DNA from: Comamonas thiooxydans
GTDB taxonomy: Bacteria; Pseudomonadota; Gammaproteobacteria; Burkholderiales; Burkholderiaceae_C
Length of the DNA stretch: 64,000 bases
Direction of reading: 5' to 3'
NCBI RefSeq assembly: GCF_000964545.1
Contig: NZ_BBVD01000015.1
Coordinates: 1-64,000 of the forward strand
Both the position numbers and the translations under genes were made by a program. The notes under the pieces are model-generated. The model saw only the letters and a list, made by a program, of their open reading frames with translations. It was not told the origin of the DNA and made no database searches. How positions within the stretch are numbered: position 1 is the first letter of the stretch; each line of letters begins with the position of its first letter. This document shows positions 25,981 to 34,414 of this stretch, in pieces.

Positions 25981-26361
25981 ATGGTCACTCCAGTCAATGT
26001 TGAAAAGCTGGAAGTCAAGTCGCATGGCACGCCGGACGAGCTCCGCACACCCAACAAAACCCGTGTCGAGGTGGTGAAGCTCCAAGGCTACACAATAGGG
26101 CGATTTAACTTCGAACCCGGATGGCGTTGGTCAGAATGCATCAAGCCTGTGGTGAAGACCGAGTACTGCCAGCTCTCGCATGTGGGGCATGTCGTTTCGG
26201 GAACGCTCACCGTGCAGATGCAAGACGGCTCGAAGAAAACGCTCAGTCCAGGCGAGTCCTATGCAATTCCTCCCGGACATGATGCCTGGGTAGAGGGCGG
26301 TGAGCCTTTCGTAGGCCTGGAGATGCTCAGTGCAGATATCTACGCAAAGTCTTCCCCATAG
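25981..26361 (+). CDS. Cupin domain protein
   Basis: A 126-residue single-domain cupin. Motif 1 is degenerate around CQLSHVGHVVSGTLTVQM (Gly-rich, two His), and motif 2 is PGESYAIPPGHDAWVEG with the PxGHxxW pattern. A Shine-Dalgarno (aaggag) lies directly before the ATG at 25981, which is preferred over the in-frame ATG at 25966. Metal binding through the His residues is likely; the substrate is unknown. It has no obvious operon partner, although the chromate operon follows after 230 bases on the same strand. Confidence 0.8.
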   Translation: MVTPVNVEKLEVKSHGTPDELRTPNKTRVEVVKLQGYTIGRFNFEPGWRWSECIKPVVKTEYCQLSHVGHVVSGTLTVQMQDGSKKTLSPGESYAIPPGHDAWVEGGEPFVGLEMLSADIYAKSSP

Positions 26362-26536
26362 CGCTAAGCGCAAATTGCGCGGTCCAAACGATTCAGAGTC
26401 TGAGTCCAGATAAGGGCGCATGCAGCCCTGCTGGATGACGGCTCAAGGTGGGTCAGTACAAGCAGACAGGTCATCTCACGTTGGAGTGAAGGTCAATTAA
26501 GCACAGCCCCCGAATTGGCTTCCGGAATCATAGTTT

Positions 26537-26565
26537 TGTAGAGATCACTACATCATTGCAGTAGT
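26537..26565. promoter_or_regulatory. Three alternating GTAG half-sites, candidate ChrB operator
   Basis: TGTAG at 26537, CTACA at 26548 and GTAGT at 26561 form two overlapping inverted repeats: TGTAG-AGATCA-CTACA and ACTAC-N9-GTAGT. They lie 26-54 bases upstream of the chrB ATG at 26591. ChrB is known in other bacteria to regulate its own operon in response to chromate, so these are plausible binding sites. Confidence 0.45.
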
Positions 26566-26590
26566 CATTACGGAATCCTATGCTTCCGAC

Positions 26591-27553
26591 ATGACTCTTA
26601 CTCTGGACTCATGGCTGGCTCTGATCATCAGCCTTCCGGCCTCTAGCGCGACGCCACGCATGCGGATCTGGCGTGCCGTGAAGGCGTTGGGCTGTGCTGC
26701 CCTGCGCGATGGCGCCTATCTGCTGCCCTCAAAGGCTGAGCAGGCCGAGCAACTGCAAACCTTGGCGGACGAAGCTTTGCAGGAAGGAGGTCAGGCCTGG
26801 CTGCTCCATGTACAAGCCCAGGACATGGCTGAGCAAGCCGTCTACCAGGCGCTGTTTGACCGCACCGAGGGCTACACGCAATGGCTGCTAGACCTGGCCG
26901 AAGCGCGAAAGTCGATGGCCAGCCTCGGCTCAGCAGAGCTCAATCGCTTGCAGCGTCGCCAAGCACGCGCCTATGAGGCCATCCGCAGAATCGATTTCTT
27001 CCCCGGAGAGACCTCCATTCGGGCCGAAGCCCAGTGGCGAGACTTCAACAACGCCATTGACTCCATGCAGTCACCTGGCGAGCCGCAGGCCACTGCTGGA
27101 CGCATAGCCAGTCGCGATCGCATGCAATACCAAGGGCGTCTCTGGGCGACCCGCCGCAATCTCTGGGTAGATCGCGTGGCCAGTGCCTGGCTGATTCAGC
27201 GGTTCATTGACCCTCACGCACGCTTCCAATGGCTAGACACCCCTGCTGACTGCCCGACAGATGCGCTGGGCTTCGACTTCGATGGTGCGACCTTTTCGCA
27301 TGTCGGCGAACGCGTGACCTTCGAGGTGCTGCTCACGAGCTTTGCTTTGGAGGGTGACAGGGGTCTCTCGCGCCTCGCAGAGATGGTGCATGCGCTGGAC
27401 GTAGGCGGTGCGACCACGCCCGAGGCCAGCGGCTTCGAGGCTGTTCTGGCCGGAGCGCGCAAGCGCTGGCCGGATGACGACGCGCTGCTGGTCGACATCG
27501 GCGGCGTGCTCGATTCGCTCCATGCCCATTTCTCGAGCCCGCGCAAGCCGTAG
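26591..27553 (+). CDS. chrB: Chromate resistance regulator ChrB
   Basis: A 320-residue ChrB. The N-terminal part has SWLALIISLPASSATPRMRI and WRAVKALGCAALRDGAYLLP, the conserved opening of the family. The C-terminal ChrB domain begins near residue 180 with WATRRNLWVDRVASAWLIQRF, DFDGATFSHVGERVTFE and LVDIGGVLDSL. ChrB senses chromate and controls chrA. The first gene of the operon, it lies 24 bases before chrA. The start at 26591 is the ATG giving the conserved N-terminus. Confidence 0.92.
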   Translation: MTLTLDSWLALIISLPASSATPRMRIWRAVKALGCAALRDGAYLLPSKAEQAEQLQTLADEALQEGGQAWLLHVQAQDMAEQAVYQALFDRTEGYTQWLLDLAEARKSMASLGSAELNRLQRRQARAYEAIRRIDFFPGETSIRAEAQWRDFNNAIDSMQSPGEPQATAGRIASRDRMQYQGRLWATRRNLWVDRVASAWLIQRFIDPHARFQWLDTPADCPTDALGFDFDGATFSHVGERVTFEVLLTSFALEGDRGLSRLAEMVHALDVGGATTPEASGFEAVLAGARKRWPDDDALLVDIGGVLDSLHAHFSSPRKP

Positions 27554-27577
27554 ACATCAACAACTGCAAAGCCCCAT

Positions 27578-28780
27578 ATGAACGACCTCAACACAACGAT
27601 GGCGCCCGAAGAGAGCGCCTTCAGCTCCCCTGGCTACACGCTCTGGCAGCTCGTGCGCTACATGCTGGCTCTAGGCAGTTGGGGTTTTGGCGGCCCCGTG
27701 GCCTTGGCCGGCTATATGTACCGCGATCTGGTGGAAAAGCGCCGGTGGATCACCGATGCCGACTACAAGGAAGGCTTGGCCCTCGCCCAACTGATGCCGG
27801 GACCGCTGGCCGCGCAGTTGGCCATCTATCTGGGCTATGTCCATTACCGGTTTCTGGGCGCCTCCCTCGTAGGGATCGCCTTTGTTGTCCCATCCTTCTT
27901 CATGGTCGTGGCGCTTGGCGCGGCCTATGTGACCTACGGCGGTATCGGCTGGATGCAGTCGGTGTTCTATGGCGTGGGGGCCGCCGTGATCGGCATCATC
28001 GCCATGAGCGCTTACAAGCTGACGACCAAAAGCATCGGCAAGGACAAGCTGCTGTGGCCTATTTTCCTGATCAGCGCGGCCGTCACCGTGATCACCAAGT
28101 CGGAAGAGGTCTGGCTGTTCCTCGGTGCTGGCGTGCTGGTCTGGTTCTGGCGGGCACCTCCTGCATGGCTCAAGCGCGGCGGAAATTTGAACGGCGTGAC
28201 GGCCCCACTGGTCGGAATGTTCGCGCTCAGCACCATCGACTGGACCAAGCTCAAGCAGATCGGCCTGTACTTTGCCTATGCCGGCAGCTTCGTTTTCGGC
28301 AGCGGCCTGGCGATCGTGCCCTTCCTCTACGGCGGCGTCGTCAAGGAATACGGCTGGCTGACCGATCAGCAGTTCGTGGATGCGGTGGCCGTGGCCATGA
28401 TCACACCGGGCCCGGTGGTGATCACTACGGGCTTCATCGGCTACCTGGTCACAGGCTTCTGGGGAGCCGTGGCAGCGGCAGCCGCCACCTTTGTGCCTTG
28501 CTATCTGTTCACGGTGATCCCTGCGCCGTACTTCAAGAAATATGGCAAGCGCCCGGATGTCATCGCCTTTGTCGATGGCGTCACCGCCGCCGCCATCGGC
28601 TCCATCGCGGGGGCAGTGATCGTCATTGGCCAGCGTTCCATCTCCGACTGGATCACCGCAGCGCTGGCAATTGCGACCGCAGCCATCCTGTGGCGCTTCA
28701 AGAAACTTCCCGAGCCGGTCATTGTGGTTGCGGCAGCCCTCATCGGCTTGCTCGTCCATCCGCTGGTTACGCACAGTTGA
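27578..28780 (+). CDS. chrA: Chromate efflux transporter ChrA
   Basis: A 400-residue CHR-family transporter with both homologous halves (long-chain type). Half one has LGSWGFGGPVALAGYMYRDL and the ALAQLMPGPLAAQLAIYLG block; half two has FAYAGSFVFGSGLAIVPFLY and VAVAMITPGPVVITTGFIGY. The two PGP motifs are hallmarks of the family. About ten membrane helices. It exports chromate from the cytoplasm. It lies between chrB and a secreted protein gene, with 12 bases to the next start. Confidence 0.95.
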   Translation: MNDLNTTMAPEESAFSSPGYTLWQLVRYMLALGSWGFGGPVALAGYMYRDLVEKRRWITDADYKEGLALAQLMPGPLAAQLAIYLGYVHYRFLGASLVGIAFVVPSFFMVVALGAAYVTYGGIGWMQSVFYGVGAAVIGIIAMSAYKLTTKSIGKDKLLWPIFLISAAVTVITKSEEVWLFLGAGVLVWFWRAPPAWLKRGGNLNGVTAPLVGMFALSTIDWTKLKQIGLYFAYAGSFVFGSGLAIVPFLYGGVVKEYGWLTDQQFVDAVAVAMITPGPVVITTGFIGYLVTGFWGAVAAAAATFVPCYLFTVIPAPYFKKYGKRPDVIAFVDGVTAAAIGSIAGAVIVIGQRSISDWITAALAIATAAILWRFKKLPEPVIVVAAALIGLLVHPLVTHS

Positions 28781-28792
28781 TTGGAGAACACC

Positions 28793-29413
28793 ATGCAACG
28801 CATCTTGATTGGTATCACCCTGGCTGCGCTGGCTTCCAGTGCGAGTGCGCAGGCTCCAGGCTTCGATGGCACTGTCCTTGGCGCATCCCCTCACTATTGG
28901 CGCTGCGGCGTCACTGGCGGCGGTACACCCCATTGGGTCATCACTACCGAACCCGGCTCCACTCACTCTGACAGGGTGTTGCTGCAGGATGGGCACGGCA
29001 CCTATCCCTGGTGCGTGAAAGTGGGAACCTCGATCACCGACGGCTATGTCGAAACACGGTTCAAGCCCCTGGCGGGCCGGGAAGACCAGGCAGGTGGCGT
29101 CGTCTGGCGCTGGAAAAACGCCGACAACTATTACGTCGCCCGCGCCAATGCGCTGGAGAACAACGTCTCGCTGTACTACGTTGAGGGTGGCATTCGCAAG
29201 ACCATCAAGTACATCGATGCGCCAGTGGCCCCTGCCTCCTGGCACACCCTGCGAGTCGAATTCTCCGGAATGCATATCGCGGTTGCGCTGGACGGCAAGC
29301 GCTACATCGAGCTGGACGACAGCCATATCGCCGGGGCCGGCGCCGCCGGCGTCTGGACCAAGGCCGACAGCGTGACCGCCTTCAGCCGTTTTCACGCGGG
29401 CTCAAGCAACTAA
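28793..29413 (+). CDS. Secreted LamG/DUF1080-like protein in the chromate operon
   Basis: A 206-residue protein. A signal peptide (RILIGITLAALASSASA) is followed by a jelly-roll-like domain: GYVETRFKPLAGREDQAGGV, WRWKNADNYYVARANALENN, WHTLRVEFSGMHIAVALDGK. This matches the concanavalin-like fold seen in DUF1080 and LamG proteins. Its role in chromate resistance is unknown; similar genes sit in chr operons of other beta-proteobacteria. The ATG at 28793 was chosen over 28781 because it is better placed for the signal peptide and Shine-Dalgarno (ttggagaac). Confidence 0.75.
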   Translation: MQRILIGITLAALASSASAQAPGFDGTVLGASPHYWRCGVTGGGTPHWVITTEPGSTHSDRVLLQDGHGTYPWCVKVGTSITDGYVETRFKPLAGREDQAGGVVWRWKNADNYYVARANALENNVSLYYVEGGIRKTIKYIDAPVAPASWHTLRVEFSGMHIAVALDGKRYIELDDSHIAGAGAAGVWTKADSVTAFSRFHAGSSN

Positions 29414-29438
29414 CGACATCCCCACACAGGAGCATCCC

Positions 29439-30347
29439 ATGGATCTGCAGCCACGTCCTCTTACCCTGAATCCGGCGACCCTCAACGGCCTGTCGGAGAA
29501 GCTGATCGTCAGCCACCACGCAAACAACTACACCGGCGCCGTCAAGCGCCTGGGCGCCATTCGACAGCAGTTGGAACAACTGGACTGGCCGAGTGCACCG
29601 GTATTCACGATCAATGGCCTCAAGCGCGAGGAGCTGATCGCCGCCAACTCGGCCTGGCTCCACGAGCTGTACTTCGACTCGCTGGGCGGCGACGACGTCT
29701 TGCCGGATTCAAGCTTTGCCACGGCTCTGGCGTGTGACTTCGGCAGCGCCGACCGCTGGCGTTCGGAGTTCAGCGCACTGGCCAAGGCCATGGGTGGCGG
29801 CTCGGGCTGGGCACTGTTGTCTTGGTCAAGCCGTGAATCGCGGCTGATCACCCATTGGGCTGCCGACCACACGCACCTGCTGGCCGGGGCCACTCCGATC
29901 CTGGCGTTGGACATGTACGAGCACGCCTACCACATGGACTTCGGCGCCAAGGCGGCTGCCTATGTGGATGCCTTCATGCAGAACATCCGCTGGAAGGAAG
30001 TGGCGCGTCGCTATGCCGCCGCCGTTGACGCGAATGCACAGCCCTGGTCGGTCGCACCGCAGGAAATCGGCCCTGACGCCCAGCTCATTGACGTGCGCCG
30101 GGCGGCCGACTACGTGAAAGCGTCTGATCGCCTGACCGGAGCTACCTGGCGAGACCCTGCCCAATTGGCCGAGTGGAGCGCGGGACTCGATGCCTCCAAA
30201 CCTGTCCTCTTGTACTGCGTACATGGCCACGATGTCAGCCAGTCCGTGGCGCTCGCTCTGCGGGCGCGCGGCTTCGATGCGCGCTATGTGACCGGAGGCA
30301 TCGAGGCCAGTCGCGCCGCTGGCCTCGCACTGGAAGCAAAGGAGTAG
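29439..30347 (+). CDS. Fe/Mn-superoxide-dismutase-like and rhodanese fusion (ChrC-ChrE)
   Basis: A 302-residue fusion. Residues 1-195 form a Fe/Mn-SOD domain: the four metal ligands fit H26 (VSHHANNY), H75 (WLHELYFD), D158 and H162 (LDMYEHAYHMDF). Residues about 205-300 form a rhodanese domain with LIDVRRAADY and the active-site loop YCVHGHDVS (Cys260). In Cupriavidus chr operons these are separate genes, chrC (SOD) and chrE (rhodanese). The residues equivalent to His30 and Tyr34 of standard SODs are Asn and Ala here, and the outer-sphere Gln is not in place, so dismutase activity is uncertain. Expressed with chrA; role in handling chromate-derived oxidative or sulfur stress is inferred. Confidence 0.85.
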   Translation: MDLQPRPLTLNPATLNGLSEKLIVSHHANNYTGAVKRLGAIRQQLEQLDWPSAPVFTINGLKREELIAANSAWLHELYFDSLGGDDVLPDSSFATALACDFGSADRWRSEFSALAKAMGGGSGWALLSWSSRESRLITHWAADHTHLLAGATPILALDMYEHAYHMDFGAKAAAYVDAFMQNIRWKEVARRYAAAVDANAQPWSVAPQEIGPDAQLIDVRRAADYVKASDRLTGATWRDPAQLAEWSAGLDASKPVLLYCVHGHDVSQSVALALRARGFDARYVTGGIEASRAAGLALEAKE

Positions 30348-30351
30348 CACC

Positions 30352-30810
30352 ATGCAATGGATTACCCGTGAACGCCCCAAGATCGACCGCATCGCCTGCC
30401 CCTGGCTGATTGCGCGCTTCATCGACAAGGAGCCAGAGTTTCTTTATGTGCCTGCCAGCGAGGTGCTGAGCACCGCCAAGGCCACCGGCGCCATCCCCTA
30501 CGACATCCCGAATGTTGAGCTGAGCCATGTGGGCGAGCTGTGCAGCTTTGATGCCTTCCTGGCGAAGTACCAGCTCCATGATCCGGCGCTGGATAAATTG
30601 GCCGAGATCGTGCGCGGCGCAGACACCTCGCGGCTCGATCTGACGCCGCAGTCGGCAGGGCTCTATGCACTGTCGCTCGGGCTGTCGCACAACTTCAGCG
30701 ACGACCACGAAATGCTCCACCACGGCATGGTGATGTACGACGCGCTCTATGCGTGGTGCCGCGCCTGCCAGGCCGAGACGCACAACTGGCCGCCGACTAT
30801 GACTGCCTAA
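30352..30810 (+). CDS. Stand-alone ChrB C-terminal domain protein
   Basis: A 152-residue protein equal to the C-terminal domain of ChrB. WITRERPKIDRIACPWLIARF aligns with the ChrB segment WATRRNLWVDRVASAWLIQRF, and VELSHVGELCSFDAFL with the matching FSHVGERVTFEVLL. It lacks the N-terminal regulatory half. A C-terminal Cys pair (YAWCRACQ) is present. It lies four bases after the SOD-rhodanese gene. This domain is common in chr operons; its biochemical role is not settled. Confidence 0.88.
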   Translation: MQWITRERPKIDRIACPWLIARFIDKEPEFLYVPASEVLSTAKATGAIPYDIPNVELSHVGELCSFDAFLAKYQLHDPALDKLAEIVRGADTSRLDLTPQSAGLYALSLGLSHNFSDDHEMLHHGMVMYDALYAWCRACQAETHNWPPTMTA

Positions 30811-30833
30811 CCACCTGGACCGAGACCATCAAA

Positions 30834-31250
30834 ATGTTTGCGTTCTCCCTACAACCCCAGGTCCGTCATCGGGCCTGGGTTTCCCGCCTCGCGCTCGCCG
30901 TATGTGTCCAGGCCGTAAGCCTGACTGCCGCTTCAGCCGCAGTTGGGCATGGCGAGCTCACCGGCTCGCAAATTCACGCCGTAATCGTTGGCAAGTATGT
31001 GACTGATGACCACCATTGGGGGCACAAGTATTTCCCTGATGGGCGCGTTGAGCGGCTTGAGAACGAGCGATTGAAATCAGCTCACTGGTCCATCAAGAAC
31101 GACCGGCTGTGCTTGCTGCAACCAGAGATCAGTAAGAACGAGCCTATCTGCTACCGTGTAGTACGTGACGGGAAAGAGTTGCAGTACGTGGATGACAGCA
31201 ACTATGTGGTGTTCCGTGGTCTAGTGAAGCCCATGCCGAAACGTGAGTAG
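30834..31250 (+). CDS. Small secreted protein, last gene of the chromate operon
   Basis: A 138-residue protein. The N-terminal stretch (RHRAWVSRLALAVCVQAVSL TAASAA, split here) is a signal peptide. The mature part begins VGHGELTGSQIHAVIVGKYV and includes DDHHWGHKYFPDG, then a beta-rich section with two Cys (CLLQPEISKNEPICYRV). The pattern of a 'G..Y..YF..DG' module with a repeated strand core resembles small secreted stress proteins, but no family is certain. The ATG at 30834 lies 24 bases after the previous stop, consistent with the same transcript. Confidence 0.65.
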   Translation: MFAFSLQPQVRHRAWVSRLALAVCVQAVSLTAASAAVGHGELTGSQIHAVIVGKYVTDDHHWGHKYFPDGRVERLENERLKSAHWSIKNDRLCLLQPEISKNEPICYRVVRDGKELQYVDDSNYVVFRGLVKPMPKRE

Positions 31251-31892
31251 GACTTAATCGGGGGTATTCATGCACTTCATGTCGCGCGCTACATGAACAA
31301 GGACCAGAAACTTTAATTTCGCTCTATCGGGTGACAGGCAAACGCGGCAGTCGGATGGCAGCCATAGAACTGCCGCTAATAGACCAGGCCATTGTGATCA
31401 GTGGCGGCAATTGCCGCTATTGCAGTCGCTCGGTACGGATCGTCGAGTGACGCATACGGGTCGATAGCACCACTTCAGTACGCGCATAAGCAGTCACTTG
31501 GTGCTCATCAGACTCCGGCAACAGCATCAAGGTGCAGAGCAGAATTTCTCTACAGCTTTGGCGCAATGGCTGCATTGAGCAACAGCAGCCATGCGTGAAC
31601 GACGGCAACTTGCCTGACGCCAGCACCGGTCTTTGAAGGTCGCCTGTCCTGAACAGCTGCCTCACAAGAGTCTTCTTGTGGGCAGCAGCCAGTTCGACTT
31701 GCTACCACTCAATCCTGGCGGTCCGCCTCTTGTCGTCAGTGCATGCCTATGAGTGACGTGACCGATAACGCAACAGCCAAGAGATCAATTGAAAGGTCTT
31801 AGGGAAATTTCCTCCCTCGCGAAGAAATTCTCATTACCTGAATCAAGGTACATTGACTTCCCACAAATTATTACGCTTTGTGGAATGTTTTC
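31251..31892. other. Long non-coding gap, no gene recognised
   Basis: About 640 bases between the chromate operon and the chemoreceptor gene. Only short overlapping frames occur. One perfect palindrome, GCGGCAATTGCCGC at 31404-31417, is visible. Codon structure is poor throughout, suggesting eroded sequence. Confidence 0.4.
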
Positions 31893-33839
31893 ATGTTAAA
31901 TAGCCTGCGTGCACGCCTGATCGGTATCTGTGTAGCCATCACCACACTCTCACTGCTTGCCTTGGCGCTCTCCACCTTTTTCTCGGTGCGTAGCAGTACC
32001 GAGCGCTCGCTCGACGAGCGCATAAGCCAGCTCACGAAGCTGCATGCCAATGATCTGGCCGAGTGGGTGCGAGACAAGCAGCGCATCACCAGCTCGCTGC
32101 AGCAGGCAGTAGGTAAGCAGGAGCCCGTGCCCTTTTTATTGGCGGCCAAGCAGGCCGGCAATTTCGACGATACCTATTTCGTCTACGCCAGCGGTGCCCA
32201 TGTGTTCTCCCACCCCATGCCAGAGAACTATGTCGGTACGGAGCGCCCCTGGTACAAGCAGGCCGTGCAGGCAGGCAAGCCCAGTGTGACACCTCCCTAC
32301 ATTGATGCCAGCACCGGCAAGCTGACGATCAGCTTCGTCGAGCCCGTAGGGCCGGCCGGCCAGTACGCCGCCGTGGTTGGCACGGACATGCATCTGGATA
32401 CTGTGACGCGCAAGGTGAACTCCATCCACGCCACGGGCAAGAGCTTTGCCTTCCTGCTGGACGGGCAGTCCAACATCCTGGCCTATGCCAAGGCGGAACT
32501 GGTCATGAAGCCCTCCACCGGCATCGCGCCGCAGCTTGATGGCGGGCTGCTGCAGAAACTGGCCCAGGACGGTGGCAGTGCCGAAGTGGACGTGAATGGC
32601 GCAACGCAGCTGGTCTATGCGTCCCGGGTGGAGGGCACGCCCTGGTTGCTGGGCGTGGCCGTGGACAAGACCGAGGCTACTGCCGCCGCACGCCAGTTGC
32701 TGCAGATGGAGATGCTGATCGCGGCGCTTTGTGTGGTGGTGGCCGTGGCGCTGCTGTCGGCCAGCGTGAACCGCCTACTGCGCCGTCTCTTAGTCGTGCG
32801 CGATGCATTGGAGGATATTGCCTCGGGTGAAGGCGATCTAACGCGGCGCCTGGATACCGCGGGCAAGGACGAACTGACCCAGATCGCCACGGCATTCAAT
32901 CATTTCACTGACAAGATCGCTGCCGTGTTGCTGCGCATCCGCCAATCCTCGGAGTCAGTGCGGATTGCCACCAGCGAGATCGCCAGCGGCAACCAAGACC
33001 TGTCCTCGCGCACCGAGCAGCAGGCCAGCTCGCTCGAAGAAACCGCTGCGGCTATGGAGCAGCTCACTGCCACTGTTCAGCAGAACGCGGCCAGCGCGCG
33101 CCAAGCCAGCGAGCTGGCGAGCAATGCCTCCGAAGTGGCCACACAAGGCGGCGCCGTGGTGGACCAGGTGGTGCAGACTATGGGCGGCATCGAGGCCTCG
33201 GCGCGCCGTATCGTGGACATCATCCAGGTCATCGACTCCATCGCCTTCCAGACCAACATCCTGGCGCTGAATGCGGCTGTGGAGGCCGCGCGCGCCGGCG
33301 AGCAGGGCCGCGGCTTTGCCGTGGTGGCGTCCGAGGTGCGCCAATTGGCGCAGCGTTCGGCCGAGGCCGCTAAGGAAATCAAGACGTTGATCGATGATTC
33401 CGTGAGCCAAGTCAGCACGGGCAGTCGCCTGGTGAATGCGGCGGGCACCACCATGCGGGAGGTGGTGGACAGTGTCAACCGCGTCACGGCCATCGTGGCC
33501 GAGATCAGCAATGCCAGCCAGGAGCAAAGCCGGGGCATTGCCGAGGTCGGCAGCGCCGTTACTCAGATGGACCAGAGCACGCAGCAGAACGCCGCGCTGG
33601 TGGAACAGGCCACAGCAGCGGCGCAGTCGTTGCAGCAGCAGGCGCACCAGTTGGCCGAAGTGGTGGCAGCCTTCAAGCTACAGGCCCACGATGCGAGCGA
33701 AGGCAGTGGTCTGTTGGCCGGTTCCGCGGTTGGCTCGCATCGCTTGATGTCCCCCGGAACCTCCCTACAGGCACAGACTAAAAACACGGTCGCTTCCCAA
33801 GGCCTCGAGAAGGATGAGGAGATCCTCTCTCAAATTTGA
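31893..33839 (+). CDS. Methyl-accepting chemotaxis protein
   Basis: A 648-residue transmembrane chemoreceptor. Membrane helix one is at about 7-30. A periplasmic double-Cache-like domain spans about 30-270; it includes DTYFVYASGAHVFSHPMPEN and RPWYKQAVQAGKPSVTPPYI, typical dCache blocks. Helix two is at about 272-294, followed by HAMP and a methylation/signalling domain. The hairpin tip IAFQTNILALNAAVEAARAG is intact. It ends without a NWETF-type CheR-binding pentapeptide. The ATG at 31893 is preferred over an in-frame TTG at 31878. The ligand is unknown; dCache receptors usually bind amino acids or carboxylates. Confidence 0.92.
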   Translation: MLNSLRARLIGICVAITTLSLLALALSTFFSVRSSTERSLDERISQLTKLHANDLAEWVRDKQRITSSLQQAVGKQEPVPFLLAAKQAGNFDDTYFVYASGAHVFSHPMPENYVGTERPWYKQAVQAGKPSVTPPYIDASTGKLTISFVEPVGPAGQYAAVVGTDMHLDTVTRKVNSIHATGKSFAFLLDGQSNILAYAKAELVMKPSTGIAPQLDGGLLQKLAQDGGSAEVDVNGATQLVYASRVEGTPWLLGVAVDKTEATAAARQLLQMEMLIAALCVVVAVALLSASVNRLLRRLLVVRDALEDIASGEGDLTRRLDTAGKDELTQIATAFNHFTDKIAAVLLRIRQSSESVRIATSEIASGNQDLSSRTEQQASSLEETAAAMEQLTATVQQNAASARQASELASNASEVATQGGAVVDQVVQTMGGIEASARRIVDIIQVIDSIAFQTNILALNAAVEAARAGEQGRGFAVVASEVRQLAQRSAEAAKEIKTLIDDSVSQVSTGSRLVNAAGTTMREVVDSVNRVTAIVAEISNASQEQSRGIAEVGSAVTQMDQSTQQNAALVEQATAAAQSLQQQAHQLAEVVAAFKLQAHDASEGSGLLAGSAVGSHRLMSPGTSLQAQTKNTVASQGLEKDEEILSQI

Positions 33840-33997
33840 TTGCTGATACGGCCGTCATCCGGCCCACTCGTGCATTTCATGGACATCAGGGAGCGTCCTG
33901 GAGAACGCTTGATCGGCTAGCGCCGTGAGTCGTCGGTACGGCACAATCAGCAGCCTCGACCTCAAAGCTATCCCTGCCAAGATTAGTAACAAGGAAG

Positions 33998-34026
33998 CGA
34001 TGCTCCCCAGGGGGGCATCGTTTTTT
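33998..34026 (+). terminator. Rho-independent terminator after the chemoreceptor gene
   Basis: CGATGCTCCCC and GGGGGGCATCG form an 11-bp stem with one G-T pair, followed by six T residues at 34021-34026. It lies 159 bases after the chemoreceptor stop and is oriented for plus-strand transcripts. Confidence 0.8.
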
Positions 34027-34414
34027 ATGGCCTAGCCTATGACAGGCGTGACCTCGTCACGCTCATGACCTTGACTGCTGATGGCTCGATGCAGCCATGA
34101 GCCGCAGCAATCGCTCCATACCAGGCATCGGTCGTCGAAGCTTAGATGACGGCAAATGGCCGTGAACAGTCCTTGGACGAAGGCTCCTACCGGCCAGAAG
34201 CAGACAGCTGCAGTGCGCCTCCGATCAACAGCTTCGGGTAGAGCAGCGACTGCAAGAATCTGCCAGAAGCCATCGCCCAGATTTAACCCAAAGCCTAAGT
34301 GCTGCTTAAATGCGGCGAGACGTGGATGATTTTCTAACTGGCCGGCTCGCTTTGTACGATCAATGCCCGCATAGATTCACCTGAAAGCGTCACTCGGCAG
34401 AAGAAAGGCAGGAT
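34027..34414. other. Non-coding stretch before the GST gene
   Basis: About 390 bases with no supported gene. The stretch around 34185 carries CGGCCAGAAGCAGACAG. A GGCCAGAAGC string of the same kind appears at about 15289, which may be an eroded dispersed repeat. Confidence 0.3.

Noticed and set aside
27671..29395. Minus-strand open frame of 574 residues opposite chrA
   Set aside because: Low-complexity Asp/Gly/His/Gln sequence antisense to chrA and the LamG-like gene, both of which are well supported.
31404..31417. Palindrome GCGGCAATTGCCGC as an operator
   Set aside because: It stands alone in an eroded gap more than 470 bases from the nearest start codon, so a regulatory role is not supported.
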